Shown one piece after another: positions 1 to 5,904 of a DNA stretch of 7,724 nucleotides. The DNA is from Calditrichota bacterium. Lineage in GTDB: Bacteria > Calditrichota > Calditrichia > Calditrichales > Calditrichaceae. The position numbers were made by a program, and so were the translations under genes. The notes below the pieces were generated by a model, which worked only from the letters and a program-made list of their open reading frames with translations, was not told the origin of the DNA and searched no databases. Position 1 is the stretch's first letter. Each line of letters begins with the position of its first letter. Where the stretch lies: contig JAJRSN010000322.1 of NCBI GenBank assembly GCA_024278715.1, positions 1 to 7,724 on the forward strand, given 5' to 3'.

Positions 1-150
1 AAACCCAATAATGACGGCACTTTTGAAGCCAAAGTTTTACTAAAGCGGGCTTTTCCCGGACGCAGAGCGGAAAATCGTCTTTCCTTTACCGTTGAAGATT
101 TAGCTGGCAATATTTTAAGAGATAATAGTCGGGTGATCATCATCCAATAA
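1..150 (+). CDS. 3' end of a secreted/surface protein gene (partial)
   Basis: Reading frame 1 is open from the first base to a TAA at 148-150 and gives the last 49 residues of a protein that begins outside the window. The tail alternates hydrophobic and polar residues like a beta-sandwich, and contains L-S-F-T-V-E-D-L-A-G-N followed by a final strand ending in V-I-I-I-Q. A V-x-D-x-x-G-N turn followed by a closing strand is typical of Ig-like or glucodextranase-B-like modules at the C-terminus of bacterial surface proteins; this family placement is inference from a short fragment. The stop lies 13 bp before the start of the outer-membrane protein gene, with that gene's ribosome binding site in the gap, so the two are very probably co-transcribed and may work together in the envelope. 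No catalytic function can be inferred. Confidence 0.7.
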   Translation, partial: KPNNDGTFEAKVLLKRAFPGRRAENRLSFTVEDLAGNILRDNSRVIIIQ

Positions 151-163
151 TTAAGGAGGGTGG

Positions 164-1864
164 ATGAGAGTATCATTATTGATTCTTCTGATTACATTAC
201 CGGTTCTGCTCGGGGCACAAGGCGGATTTAATTTAACGGGCAGAATTTCGCTACAAACCCTTAATGTTAGTTATGACGAACAATCACAGTTAAAACCGGA
301 TTCGATTCCCGATGATCAATATGCCAAATCCCCGTTAATACCCGGACTCCGGCAGCGGTTGAATATCGCGCTCTTCGGTCGCGCGCGGAATTTTGATATT
401 ACGCTTTTGGGCGATCTGAAAAACGACTCATGGAATCAACTGAATTCTATTAAACGCGTGGACCGCTTAACGCTGAATATTCGTTCGGGATTGAACGAAT
501 TTGTACTGGGCGATTTTTTCGAAAGCGGATCGGAGCTCTTTGTGCAAAGCAGAGAGGTGCGCGGCGCCAAACTCTATCTGGAAAGCGGCAGCGACCTTTA
601 TTATCAGACAAATATCATAGCCGGAGAAGTGCAGCGGGCTTTTGACATGGGCGACCGACTGCCGGACATGTATCATCAATACGAAAATTCCGGGCAATAC
701 CGGCGCTACATGGCTGCCGGTCTTTTTCGGCTGGGAAAACGGGATCGCTTTCAAATCGGCCTGAAATATTTGTGGGCAAAAGACGACCAAAAATCCATCG
801 AGCAATCCATTAGCGAACCTTTGACCAATCAAAATGCGGGACTGGACGGATTTCTTTATGTCTGGAAACAGCATTTAAAGCTCTTTTTCGAAGGCAATAT
901 CAGCCGCAAAGACACCCTCTCCGCAAAAAATGTAACCGATAACGCATATCGCTCGGGAATCGATTTTCGCTACGGTCACTTTAAATTCGTCGGCTTTAAA
1001 CAACGTCTGGGTTACGATTATTTTTCGGCTGGATACCCCTATCTGCAAAACGACCGCGACGGTTTTGTCGTTAATTCGGCTTATAATTTTCCGCAAAAGT
1101 TCGTGCTGACCTTCGAGGGCGAGCACTATCGCGACAATCTGAACAACCTGAAAAATCAACCGCGCACAAAAACCCGCATTGCAGCCGTGGGCATAACCAC
1201 AACAATCAAAAATTTTCCGGAAATTGCCGTCAAGTACCGCTATCGCGACGACCGCAGCAATACGGTTCTCGATTCGGTTAGAACCGATAAATTATACAAC
1301 GGAATCGAAGGAAGAATTACTTTCGGCTCTATCAATAACCGCTTTTCGTTGTCGGCGATGTATCTTGATCTGGATGATAAAAGCGTTTTGCAGGCGGGTT
1401 CTCCCCTGGGCACAGGACAATTGATCGCCAGTACGAATTTTTACACCCGACCCTCCAACCTGCTCTTTCTTTCAGGCGGCGTCGTGTTCAGTCGTTTAAC
1501 CCTTAGCAACGAGCAGTCAAACACTAATATTTACACTTACGGATCGGGACGCTGGGATATTATCCCAGCCAAACTCAAGCTGGAAACCACCATAAGTTTT
1601 ATTTACAACGACGCGGCTAACGGCGGATATCAGGATATGCTCAGCGACTACGCCCAGATCAATTCCATGTTTTCTCTGGAATACTTCTTTAATTCCCAAA
1701 TTTCGCTTAAAGCGCTCGCGGGCAATGACTATCGCGACATGCGTTACGGTCTGGATGTCGCCAGAGAAGTGATTTCCGACCCGGACTACGGTCCCACCTA
1801 CTTTAACGGCTTTGAATCGTACAACGGTTTAAAATACGGGCTGGAACTGAACTGGATTTTTTGA
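164..1864 (+). CDS. Outer-membrane beta-barrel-like protein, function unknown
   Basis: A 566-residue protein that I cannot place in a named family. Residues 1-18 form a Sec signal peptide: Arg at position 2, a Leu/Ile-rich core, and a probable cleavage after L-G-A (residue 18). The rest is dense in alternating hydrophobic/polar and aromatic strands separated by Asn/Asp/Gly turns, and the chain ends in L-E-L-N-W-I-F. A C-terminal Phe at the end of an amphipathic strand is the classical BAM-recognised signature of outer-membrane barrels. A V-L-G-D-F-F segment (about residues 114-119) followed by R-E-V-R-G-A (130-135) recalls the GDF/GDY...RG pattern seen in large barrel proteins of Bacteroidota-like phyla; that is from memory. 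No TonB box, plug domain or type IX sorting tail is evident. The start is supported by AAGGAGGG at 153-160, although its spacing to the ATG is short. Likely a porin or structural outer-membrane protein working with the upstream surface protein. Confidence 0.8.
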   Translation: MRVSLLILLITLPVLLGAQGGFNLTGRISLQTLNVSYDEQSQLKPDSIPDDQYAKSPLIPGLRQRLNIALFGRARNFDITLLGDLKNDSWNQLNSIKRVDRLTLNIRSGLNEFVLGDFFESGSELFVQSREVRGAKLYLESGSDLYYQTNIIAGEVQRAFDMGDRLPDMYHQYENSGQYRRYMAAGLFRLGKRDRFQIGLKYLWAKDDQKSIEQSISEPLTNQNAGLDGFLYVWKQHLKLFFEGNISRKDTLSAKNVTDNAYRSGIDFRYGHFKFVGFKQRLGYDYFSAGYPYLQNDRDGFVVNSAYNFPQKFVLTFEGEHYRDNLNNLKNQPRTKTRIAAVGITTTIKNFPEIAVKYRYRDDRSNTVLDSVRTDKLYNGIEGRITFGSINNRFSLSAMYLDLDDKSVLQAGSPLGTGQLIASTNFYTRPSNLLFLSGGVVFSRLTLSNEQSNTNIYTYGSGRWDIIPAKLKLETTISFIYNDAANGGYQDMLSDYAQINSMFSLEYFFNSQISLKALAGNDYRDMRYGLDVAREVISDPDYGPTYFNGFESYNGLKYGLELNWIF

Positions 1865-2229
1865 TTCCGCGCGTCCGGCGACGGTTGAGCAGTTGTTTCG
1901 TAAAAAGAGAAAGCGAAGGTCGCCCAAGCCTTTCAGCCGAACGGGAAAAATTGTCAAAAGGAAAATATCAAAAATGCCTTCCCGATAACTCTTAAAAAAA
2001 TAATCGGTCTTCGGCGTTAACCTTTTCCGAACCTTGAGATCAGACCCGCTTTGATTGCTCCATATCGACGTTGAATCCCGCCGATTTTTTTTCATCTATT
2101 TGAATACGATTGTTTTGTTTTTCGGAAATCGGGATAGTATGACAAATTATTTTAAATTGTTAACGGTTTTGATTAATTTTAAAAATAAACAAACAAAAAT
2201 CGATTAAAGCGAACGGAAGAATTCAGACC
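1865..2229. other. 365-bp intergenic region, no supported gene
   Basis: The stretch between the barrel gene and the desulfurase-SelD gene has no reading frame with a credible start, ribosome site or recognisable product. It becomes strongly AT-rich after about position 2090, as expected for an upstream regulatory region. No tRNA cloverleaf, clear intrinsic terminator for the upstream gene or known riboswitch could be recognised by eye. A T-run at 2083-2090 follows CCGCCGA but has no close, well-paired stem. Confidence 0.55.
2157..2185 (+). promoter_or_regulatory. Weak candidate promoter for the desulfurase-SelD gene
   Basis: TTGTTA (2157-2162) and TAAAAA (2180-2185) are 17 bp apart in the AT-rich region upstream of the start at 2230. 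The match to sigma70 elements is only moderate, and such boxes arise easily by chance in AT-rich DNA, so this is a low-confidence guess. A poor ribosome site (GGAAGA, 2215-2220) lies about 9 nt before the ATG. Confidence 0.25.
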
Positions 2230-4446
2230 ATGAAACCGATCTACCTTGATTACAATGCCACCACGCCGGTCGATCCTCTGGTGGTTGAAGCCATGATTCC
2301 TTATTTAAAAGAACACTTCGGCAATCCCTCCAGCGGTCATTTTTTCGGACATATTGCCCGGCGCGCGGTGGAAGAGGCGCGGCGTAAAGTCGCCAAAATG
2401 CTGCACTGCGACGCGGAAGAGATTATTTTCACCAGCGGCGGCTCGGAATCCAATAATTATGCAATTAAAGGCGTCGCTTACGCCTACCGCCATAAAGGAA
2501 ATCACATCATCACCTCGCAAATCGAACATCCGGCAGTATTGGAGGTCTGCCGCTTTCTGGAAACACAGGGCTTTGCGGTCACCTATCTCCCGGTTGATCA
2601 GTATGGTTTGGTCGATCCCGACGATGTGCGCAAAGCGATCGGTCCGAGGACAATTCTGATTTCCGTTATGCACGCCAACAACGAAGTGGGCACGATTCAG
2701 TCCATTGCCGAAATCAGCGCCGTTGCTCACAAACACGGAGTTTTGATGCACAGCGATTGCGCCCAGTCCGCGGGAAAAATTCCGGTACATGTCGATAAAC
2801 TGGGCGTTGACCTGCTTTCGGTAGCCGGACACAAATTGTACGCCCCAAAAGGAATCGGCGCGCTTTACATCAGACGCGGCGTAAAGCTTGAAAAGCAGAT
2901 TCACGGCGCCGATCACGAGCGCAACCTGCGGGCGGGAACGGAAAACGTGCCGGAAATTGTCGGTCTGGGCAAAGCCTGCGAACTGGCGGCAGAAGAGCCG
3001 GAAACAGCCGCCGGACGTTTGAGAAAATTAAGGGATTATTTTGAGCGGGCAATTACGGAAGAGTTTCCCGACTGCAAAATTAACGGACATCCCACCCTGC
3101 GCCTGCCGAACACTTCGAATATCGGTTTTAAGAATATTGAAGCCAACACCATTGTCTCCGAGCTTAGCGACACGATTGCCGTTTCAGCCGGAGCAGCCTG
3201 TCACAGCGACAGCGTGGACGTTTCGTATGTTCTGAAGGCGATGAAAGTGCCGCTTGAATTTGCCATGGGAACCATCCGTTTTTCTTTGGGACGGTTTACC
3301 ACCGAAGAAGAAATCGATCGGGCGATCGATGCTGTCAAAGAAGTGATAGCAAAATTGCAGCCCGAAAAGGAAGAAGTCCCCCAATTTGCCGAAGGCGAAG
3401 AAATTAAACTGACCCGTTTTACCCACGGATTGGGCTGCGCCTGTAAATTGCGTCCTCAAATGCTGGAAGCGGTTCTGCGAAAATTGCCCGTACCTACCGG
3501 AAAAAATATTCTGGTGGATGCCAGTACCGCGGACGACGCCGCGGTTTACAAATTGAGAGACGATCTGGCGCTTGTGCAGAGTGTCGATTTTTTTACGCCC
3601 ATTGTGGACGATCCGCGCGATTTCGGAAGAATTGCCGCCGCTAATTCGCTAAGCGATATCTACGCCATGGGCGCAGAACCCCTGATGGCGCTCAATATTG
3701 TGGGCTTTCCCAGTAACCGTTTGCCGATGGATGTGCTGGAAGCCATTCTCTCCGGAGCGCATGAAGTTGCCGAACAGGCGGGAATTTCCATTATCGGCGG
3801 ACACACGGTGGACGACACCGAACCAAAGTTCGGCTTGGCTGTAACCGGAACTGTGCATCCCGAAAAAATTTTACGAAACAAGGGCGCCAAACCCGGCGAC
3901 GCATTGATTTTAACCAAACCCATCGGCACTGGTATTCTTTCCACCGCCCTAAAGCGCGGACTGCTGAACAAAGAACAGAAAAATCAACTGATTAACACCA
4001 TGGCGCGGCTCAACAAAGACGCGGCGGATGCCATGAAACAATTTACCGTTCACGCCTGCACCGACGTTACCGGTTTCGGATTGCTGGGACATCTTCTGGA
4101 AATGTTAAGGGCTTCAAAGGTTAGCGCAATTTTGAAAGTTAACCGTATTGCTACCCTGCCCGGCGCATTAAGCTTAATTCAGGAAGGCGTTGTACCCGGA
4201 GGAACCAAAGACAATTTTAGCTACACTCAGCCTTTTGTGCAGTACGAAAATTTAACCGCGAGTCAAAAATTGTTGTTGAACGACGCCCAGACTTCGGGGG
4301 GATTGCTAATCGCGCTTCCGGCGGAGCAGGCTGACGATTACTGCCGGATATTTAACAACCGCTCCAGACAGGAAGCACGGATAATCGGCGGCATCGTTGA
4401 ATTGGGAGAGCAGTTGGTCCGGGTACAGAGCGGAGAGCAGGTTTAA
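2230..4446 (+). CDS. selD: Fusion of cysteine desulfurase (NifS/IscS class) and selenophosphate synthetase (SelD)
   Basis: One 738-residue chain carries two complete enzymes. Residues 1 to about 380 are a PLP-dependent cysteine desulfurase: Y-L-D-Y-N-A-T-T-P near the start, His100, Asn151, Asp176 and Gln179 around the cofactor, PLP lysine Lys202 in S-V-A-G-H-K, and active-site Cys324 in S-A-G-A-A-C-H. Residues from about 390 to 738 are SelD, full length next to E. coli SelD (about 347 residues): catalytic Cys403 and Lys406 in G-L-G-C-A-C-K, metal/ATP residues Asp436, Asp453, Asn472 and Asp476, and Asp612 in T-D-V-T-G-F-G. A charged linker rich in Glu joins them. The first half would release selenium (or sulfur) as an enzyme-bound persulfide/perselenide; the second uses ATP and selenide to make selenophosphate for Sec-tRNA or selenouridine. 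Fusion implies direct substrate hand-over (inference). The catalytic position of SelD is Cys, not selenocysteine. No selA or selB is visible nearby. Confidence 0.95.
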   Translation: MKPIYLDYNATTPVDPLVVEAMIPYLKEHFGNPSSGHFFGHIARRAVEEARRKVAKMLHCDAEEIIFTSGGSESNNYAIKGVAYAYRHKGNHIITSQIEHPAVLEVCRFLETQGFAVTYLPVDQYGLVDPDDVRKAIGPRTILISVMHANNEVGTIQSIAEISAVAHKHGVLMHSDCAQSAGKIPVHVDKLGVDLLSVAGHKLYAPKGIGALYIRRGVKLEKQIHGADHERNLRAGTENVPEIVGLGKACELAAEEPETAAGRLRKLRDYFERAITEEFPDCKINGHPTLRLPNTSNIGFKNIEANTIVSELSDTIAVSAGAACHSDSVDVSYVLKAMKVPLEFAMGTIRFSLGRFTTEEEIDRAIDAVKEVIAKLQPEKEEVPQFAEGEEIKLTRFTHGLGCACKLRPQMLEAVLRKLPVPTGKNILVDASTADDAAVYKLRDDLALVQSVDFFTPIVDDPRDFGRIAAANSLSDIYAMGAEPLMALNIVGFPSNRLPMDVLEAILSGAHEVAEQAGISIIGGHTVDDTEPKFGLAVTGTVHPEKILRNKGAKPGDALILTKPIGTGILSTALKRGLLNKEQKNQLINTMARLNKDAADAMKQFTVHACTDVTGFGLLGHLLEMLRASKVSAILKVNRIATLPGALSLIQEGVVPGGTKDNFSYTQPFVQYENLTASQKLLLNDAQTSGGLLIALPAEQADDYCRIFNNRSRQEARIIGGIVELGEQLVRVQSGEQV

Positions 4447-4529
4447 TTTTTACGAGAAAAACCGGCAAAAAAACAAAAGGTTGGCAAATGCGCTAAGAAC
4501 ATCGTTCACGAAATGAGGACTCGGAATCC

Positions 4530-5003
4530 GTGTTTAAAATTATCGAAGCAAAAGAGAAAAAACATTTAAACCAGATTTGCATTCTCTTCAGAGAATACGA
4601 GTTATTTCTCGGCGTGGATCTTTGTTTTCAGAATTTTGAACAGGAGCTGGCAAATCTTCCCGGTCAATACGCTCCTCCCAAAGGTTGTATCCTTTTAGGA
4701 ACGGAAGACGATAGATTAGTAGGCTGCGTCGCCCTCAGACCGCTAAAGGAGGATATTTGCGAAATGAAAAGGCTGTTTGTGCGAGCCGAATTTCGCGGAC
4801 ATGGTTACGGCAAAACGCTTGCTGAAGAGATAATTAAAAAAGCCCGTACTATCGGGTATCGTTACATGCGTCTTGATACGTTGAATTCTCTGAAGCAAGC
4901 TATGAATTTGTATGAATCTTTGGGCTTCAAAAAAATCAAACCTTACTATTTTAATCCCCTGCCGAACGTAATTTTCTGGGAATTGAAATTAGACAAATCT
5001 TAG
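4530..5003 (+). CDS. GNAT-family N-acetyltransferase
   Basis: A 157-residue single-domain protein of usual GNAT length. It shows the acetyl-CoA pyrophosphate loop R89-G-H-G-Y-G-K95 (Q/R-x-x-G-x-G/A type) after the strand C-E-M-K-R-L-F-V (78-84). A preceding strand L-V-G-C-V-A-L (63-69) and the motif-B helix A-M-N-L-Y-E-S-L-G-F-K (124-134) complete the fold. It should transfer an acetyl group from acetyl-CoA to an amine in the cytoplasm, but nothing in the sequence reveals the substrate. The start is GTG at 4530, preceded by GAGGA (4515-4519) at 10-nt spacing; the ATG at 4513 is out of frame. It follows the selD fusion by 83 bp with no obvious terminator between, so read-through from selD is possible, and it ends just before a strong hairpin terminator. 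A link to selenium metabolism would be speculation. Confidence 0.9.
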   Translation: MFKIIEAKEKKHLNQICILFREYELFLGVDLCFQNFEQELANLPGQYAPPKGCILLGTEDDRLVGCVALRPLKEDICEMKRLFVRAEFRGHGYGKTLAEEIIKKARTIGYRYMRLDTLNSLKQAMNLYESLGFKKIKPYYFNPLPNVIFWELKLDKS

Positions 5004-5009
5004 TCGTCT

Positions 5010-5047
5010 AAAAAAGCCGCCTTGCGGTTGTACAAGGCGGCTTTTTA
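5010..5047. terminator. Strong bidirectional intrinsic terminator
   Basis: A perfect 14-bp inverted repeat: AAAAAGCCGCCTTG (5011-5024) pairs with CAAGGCGGCTTTTT (5033-5046) around an 8-nt loop. It has a GC-rich core with a T-run on the 3' side in both directions. It lies 7 bp after the acetyltransferase stop and 13 bp beyond the stop of the convergent minus-strand gene, so it can end both transcripts. Confidence 0.95.
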
Positions 5048-5059
5048 GGAAGATAATTA

Positions 5060-5383
5060 TCAAACCATAGCCTGACGCAATTTATTCTTTAGTTTTTTAA
5101 TTTGCCTGCGTGCGCTTTTGAGCGCCTTGTAGTCTTTTGCCTCGATGGCTTTGTCGCGTTCGATCTTTAAAGCGCGGATTCTTCTTTTAATTTCGCTTTT
5201 GTTGGCAATCTTAGCGACATGATGCTCGTGCATGTCGATGTTAAGAACCTTACAAAGCAACTCTAACAGATGCTCTTTATTTAGCTGGGTGTAACCTTTC
5301 ACGGCTTCCTTATCGAGTCCCGCCGCAATTTCCCGAAGCTCCGCTACGGTTTTGTGCTTTAGTTCCTTAAATGTGTACTCCAT
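5060..5383 (-). CDS. Small Rho-N/SAP-like domain protein with basic coiled-coil tail
   Basis: A 107-residue basic protein. Residues about 1-48 (F-K-E-L-K-H-K-T-V-A-E-L-R-E-I-A, then Y-T-Q-L-N-K-E-H-L-L-E-L-L) have the helix-extended-helix look of the Rho N-terminal/SAP nucleic-acid-binding fold, in which a T-V-x-E-L-R-x-I-A helix is followed by K-x-x-L-x-x-L. A His-rich hinge (H-E-H-H, 52-55) leads into a Lys/Arg-rich coiled coil (about 61-105), whose Y-K-A-L-K-S-A-R-R-Q-I-K-K-L resembles UvrB/UvrC-type helical hairpins. No enzyme motif is present. It most likely binds DNA or RNA in the cytoplasm (inference). The start is firm: AAGGAGGG (complement of 5390-5397) sits 6 nt upstream of the ATG. 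It is monocistronic, with its own promoter candidate and a shared terminator. Exact role unknown. Confidence 0.85.
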   Translation of the reverse strand: MEYTFKELKHKTVAELREIAAGLDKEAVKGYTQLNKEHLLELLCKVLNIDMHEHHVAKIANKSEIKRRIRALKIERDKAIEAKDYKALKSARRQIKKLKNKLRQAMV

Positions 5384-5430
5384 TCAGCACCCTCCTTATT
5401 GGTTTATGCTAAATTCTGCCTCTTGCGTTA

Positions 5431-5459
5431 AATATAAGATTCTAATTTTATAATTTCCA
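5431..5459 (-). promoter_or_regulatory. Candidate promoter of the Rho-N-like gene
   Basis: On the minus strand, TGGAAA (complement of 5454-5459; 4 of 6 to TTGACA) and TATATT (complement of 5431-5436; 5 of 6 to TATAAT) are 17 bp apart. Transcription would start near 5424, leaving a leader of about 40 nt before the strong ribosome site. The surrounding DNA is AT-rich, so a chance match is possible. Confidence 0.4.
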
Positions 5460-5526
5460 GTTGACAGAAATAAAAATCCGAACCCTGAATTAATTTAAAA
5501 ATCTCCTAAAAAAATTGAATGCGATG

Positions 5527-5555
5527 TTGAAATGTGAAAGATTTCTCATTATATT
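5527..5555 (+). promoter_or_regulatory. Sigma70-type promoter of the rex relic-nuoE-nuoF operon
   Basis: TTGAAA (5527-5532; 5 of 6 to TTGACA) and TATATT (5550-5555; 5 of 6 to TATAAT) are separated by exactly 17 bp. A/T tracts upstream (about 5490-5516) could act as an UP element. The predicted transcription start is about 5561-5563. Two inverted repeats overlap the promoter, one filling the spacer and one at the start point, which is a typical steric-repression layout. Confidence 0.65.
5531..5550. promoter_or_regulatory. Upstream Rex-like operator (imperfect)
   Basis: AATGTGAA (5531-5538), AGAT, then TTCTCATT (5543-5550). The arms match as an inverted repeat at 7 of 8 positions, the single mismatch being TTCTCA for TTCACA. 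It has the same TGTGAA-N4 layout as the downstream site, centred 29 bp away. It occupies the -35/-10 spacer of the promoter. It is assigned to Rex by similarity to the known consensus and to the neighbouring site. Confidence 0.6.
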
Positions 5556-5561
5556 CGTTCA

Positions 5562-5577
5562 TGTGAAATGATTCACA
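5562..5577. promoter_or_regulatory. Rex operator (TGTGAA-N4-TTCACA)
   Basis: TGTGAA (5562-5567), ATGA, TTCACA (5572-5577): a perfect 6-bp inverted repeat with a 4-bp spacer. It equals the core of the Rex operator known from Streptomyces and other phyla (TTGTGAA-N4-TTCACAA); only the outermost T/A pair is not conserved. It sits on the predicted transcription start. Rex binds when NADH is low and leaves when NADH rises, so the operon should be induced by reducing conditions. A rex relic and NADH-linked subunits follow directly, which supports the assignment. Confidence 0.8.
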
Positions 5578-5582
5578 GCATG

Positions 5583-5588
5583 AAAGGG
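5583..5588 (+). promoter_or_regulatory. Ribosome binding site that points to a CTG start at 5596
   Basis: AAAGGG (5583-5588) lies 7 nt before CTG 5596. It is the only good Shine-Dalgarno match near the expected N-terminus of the rex relic, and no ATG, GTG or TTG exists at that place in the frame. Confidence 0.45.
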
Positions 5589-5595
5589 TAGCAAC

Positions 5596-5886
5596 CTGGA
5601 AAAGAACGGGCTTTCCGCTAAAACAATCGAACGTTTGGTACTTTGCAAAAAACTGCCGGAAAACCTGCGCACAAAAGGAGCCGCCTGTCGTTTTTCCTGC
5701 GAGCTGTCGCAAATTGTCAGTAATTCGGCGGCGAAGGAAGTTGCCAATCGACTCATTGATGCCGGAGTAAAGGGAATTCTCAATTTTGCGCCGCTTCTGC
5801 CACAACTACCCGATCATGTTGTTTGCGAACGACTAAACGTGTCGTTACAATCGGAAAAAATCAGCGTTTTTACCCGCGACAATTAA
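5596..5886 (+). pseudogene. rex: Rex redox repressor relic with internal deletion of the recognition helix and NAD(H) core
   Basis: The frame from 5584 to the TAA at 5884-5886 encodes two joined pieces of the NADH-sensing repressor Rex, about 96 residues if it starts at CTG 5596, against roughly 210-215 for a normal Rex. Residues 6-41 (L-S-A-K-T-I-E-R-L, ending F-S-C-E-L-S-Q-I-V) match the first helices of the winged-helix domain. Residues 42-93, with A-A-K-E-V-A-N-R-L and A-G-V-K-G-I-L-N-F-A-P, match the C-terminal part of the Rossmann domain. The recognition helix (normally ...I-R-K-D-L-S-x-F-G), the wing, the glycine-rich NAD(H) loop and the domain-swapped last helix are all missing. The join is in frame near 5718, and no stop interrupts the remainder. 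There is no ATG start: candidates are CTG 5596 (good ribosome site) or TTG 5635 (would cut off the first helix). It leads the nuoE-nuoF operon behind Rex operators. Probably a decayed gene; a truncated but functional protein cannot be excluded. Confidence 0.75.
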
Positions 5887-5904
5887 GACTACGGAGTCGA
5901 AGAG

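Noticed and set aside
467..874. 135-residue minus-strand reading frame (and its neighbour at 875-1159)
   Set aside because: Antisense to the barrel gene with no ribosome site and no recognisable domain; the plus strand has the signal peptide and barrel pattern.
1829..2095. 88-residue minus-strand frame in the 365-bp gap
   Set aside because: It overlaps the end of the barrel gene, has no good ribosome site, and its composition looks random. A lineage-specific small gene is not excluded but not supported.
2157..2174. TTGTTAACGG... as another Rex operator (TTGTTAA-N4-TTAACAA form)
   Set aside because: Only the left half matches; the right half has little of TTAACAA. GTTAAC alone is a common short palindrome in AT-rich DNA.
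2305..2916. 203-residue minus-strand reading frame inside the desulfurase domain
   Set aside because: The plus strand encodes an unmistakable PLP desulfurase here; the antisense product has no family features.
3649..3971. Two overlapping minus-strand frames inside the SelD domain
   Set aside because: Antisense shadows of conserved SelD codons.
4513..4569. Short ATG frame beginning just before the acetyltransferase start
   Set aside because: It gives about 18 unremarkable residues out of frame. The GAGGA inside it serves as the ribosome site for GTG 4530.
5461..5466. Perfect TTGACA as a plus-strand -35 box
   Set aside because: No acceptable -10 at 16-18 bp; TTGAAA/TATATT at 5527-5555 is a much better pair.
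5580..5592. Programmed +1 frameshift at ATG-AAA-GGG-TAG, joining ATG 5580 to the Rex frame
   Set aside because: Only two sense codons follow the ATG, there is no ribosome site before it and no known stimulatory element. A mutation or a CTG start explains it more simply.
5506..5805. 99- and 74-residue minus-strand frames opposite the rex relic
   Set aside because: They run through the promoter and operators and are antisense to clear Rex blocks.
5635..5886. TTG 5635 as the start of the rex relic
   Set aside because: It would remove the conserved L-S-A-K-T-I-E-R-L helix lying in the same frame upstream, and has no ribosome site at proper distance.
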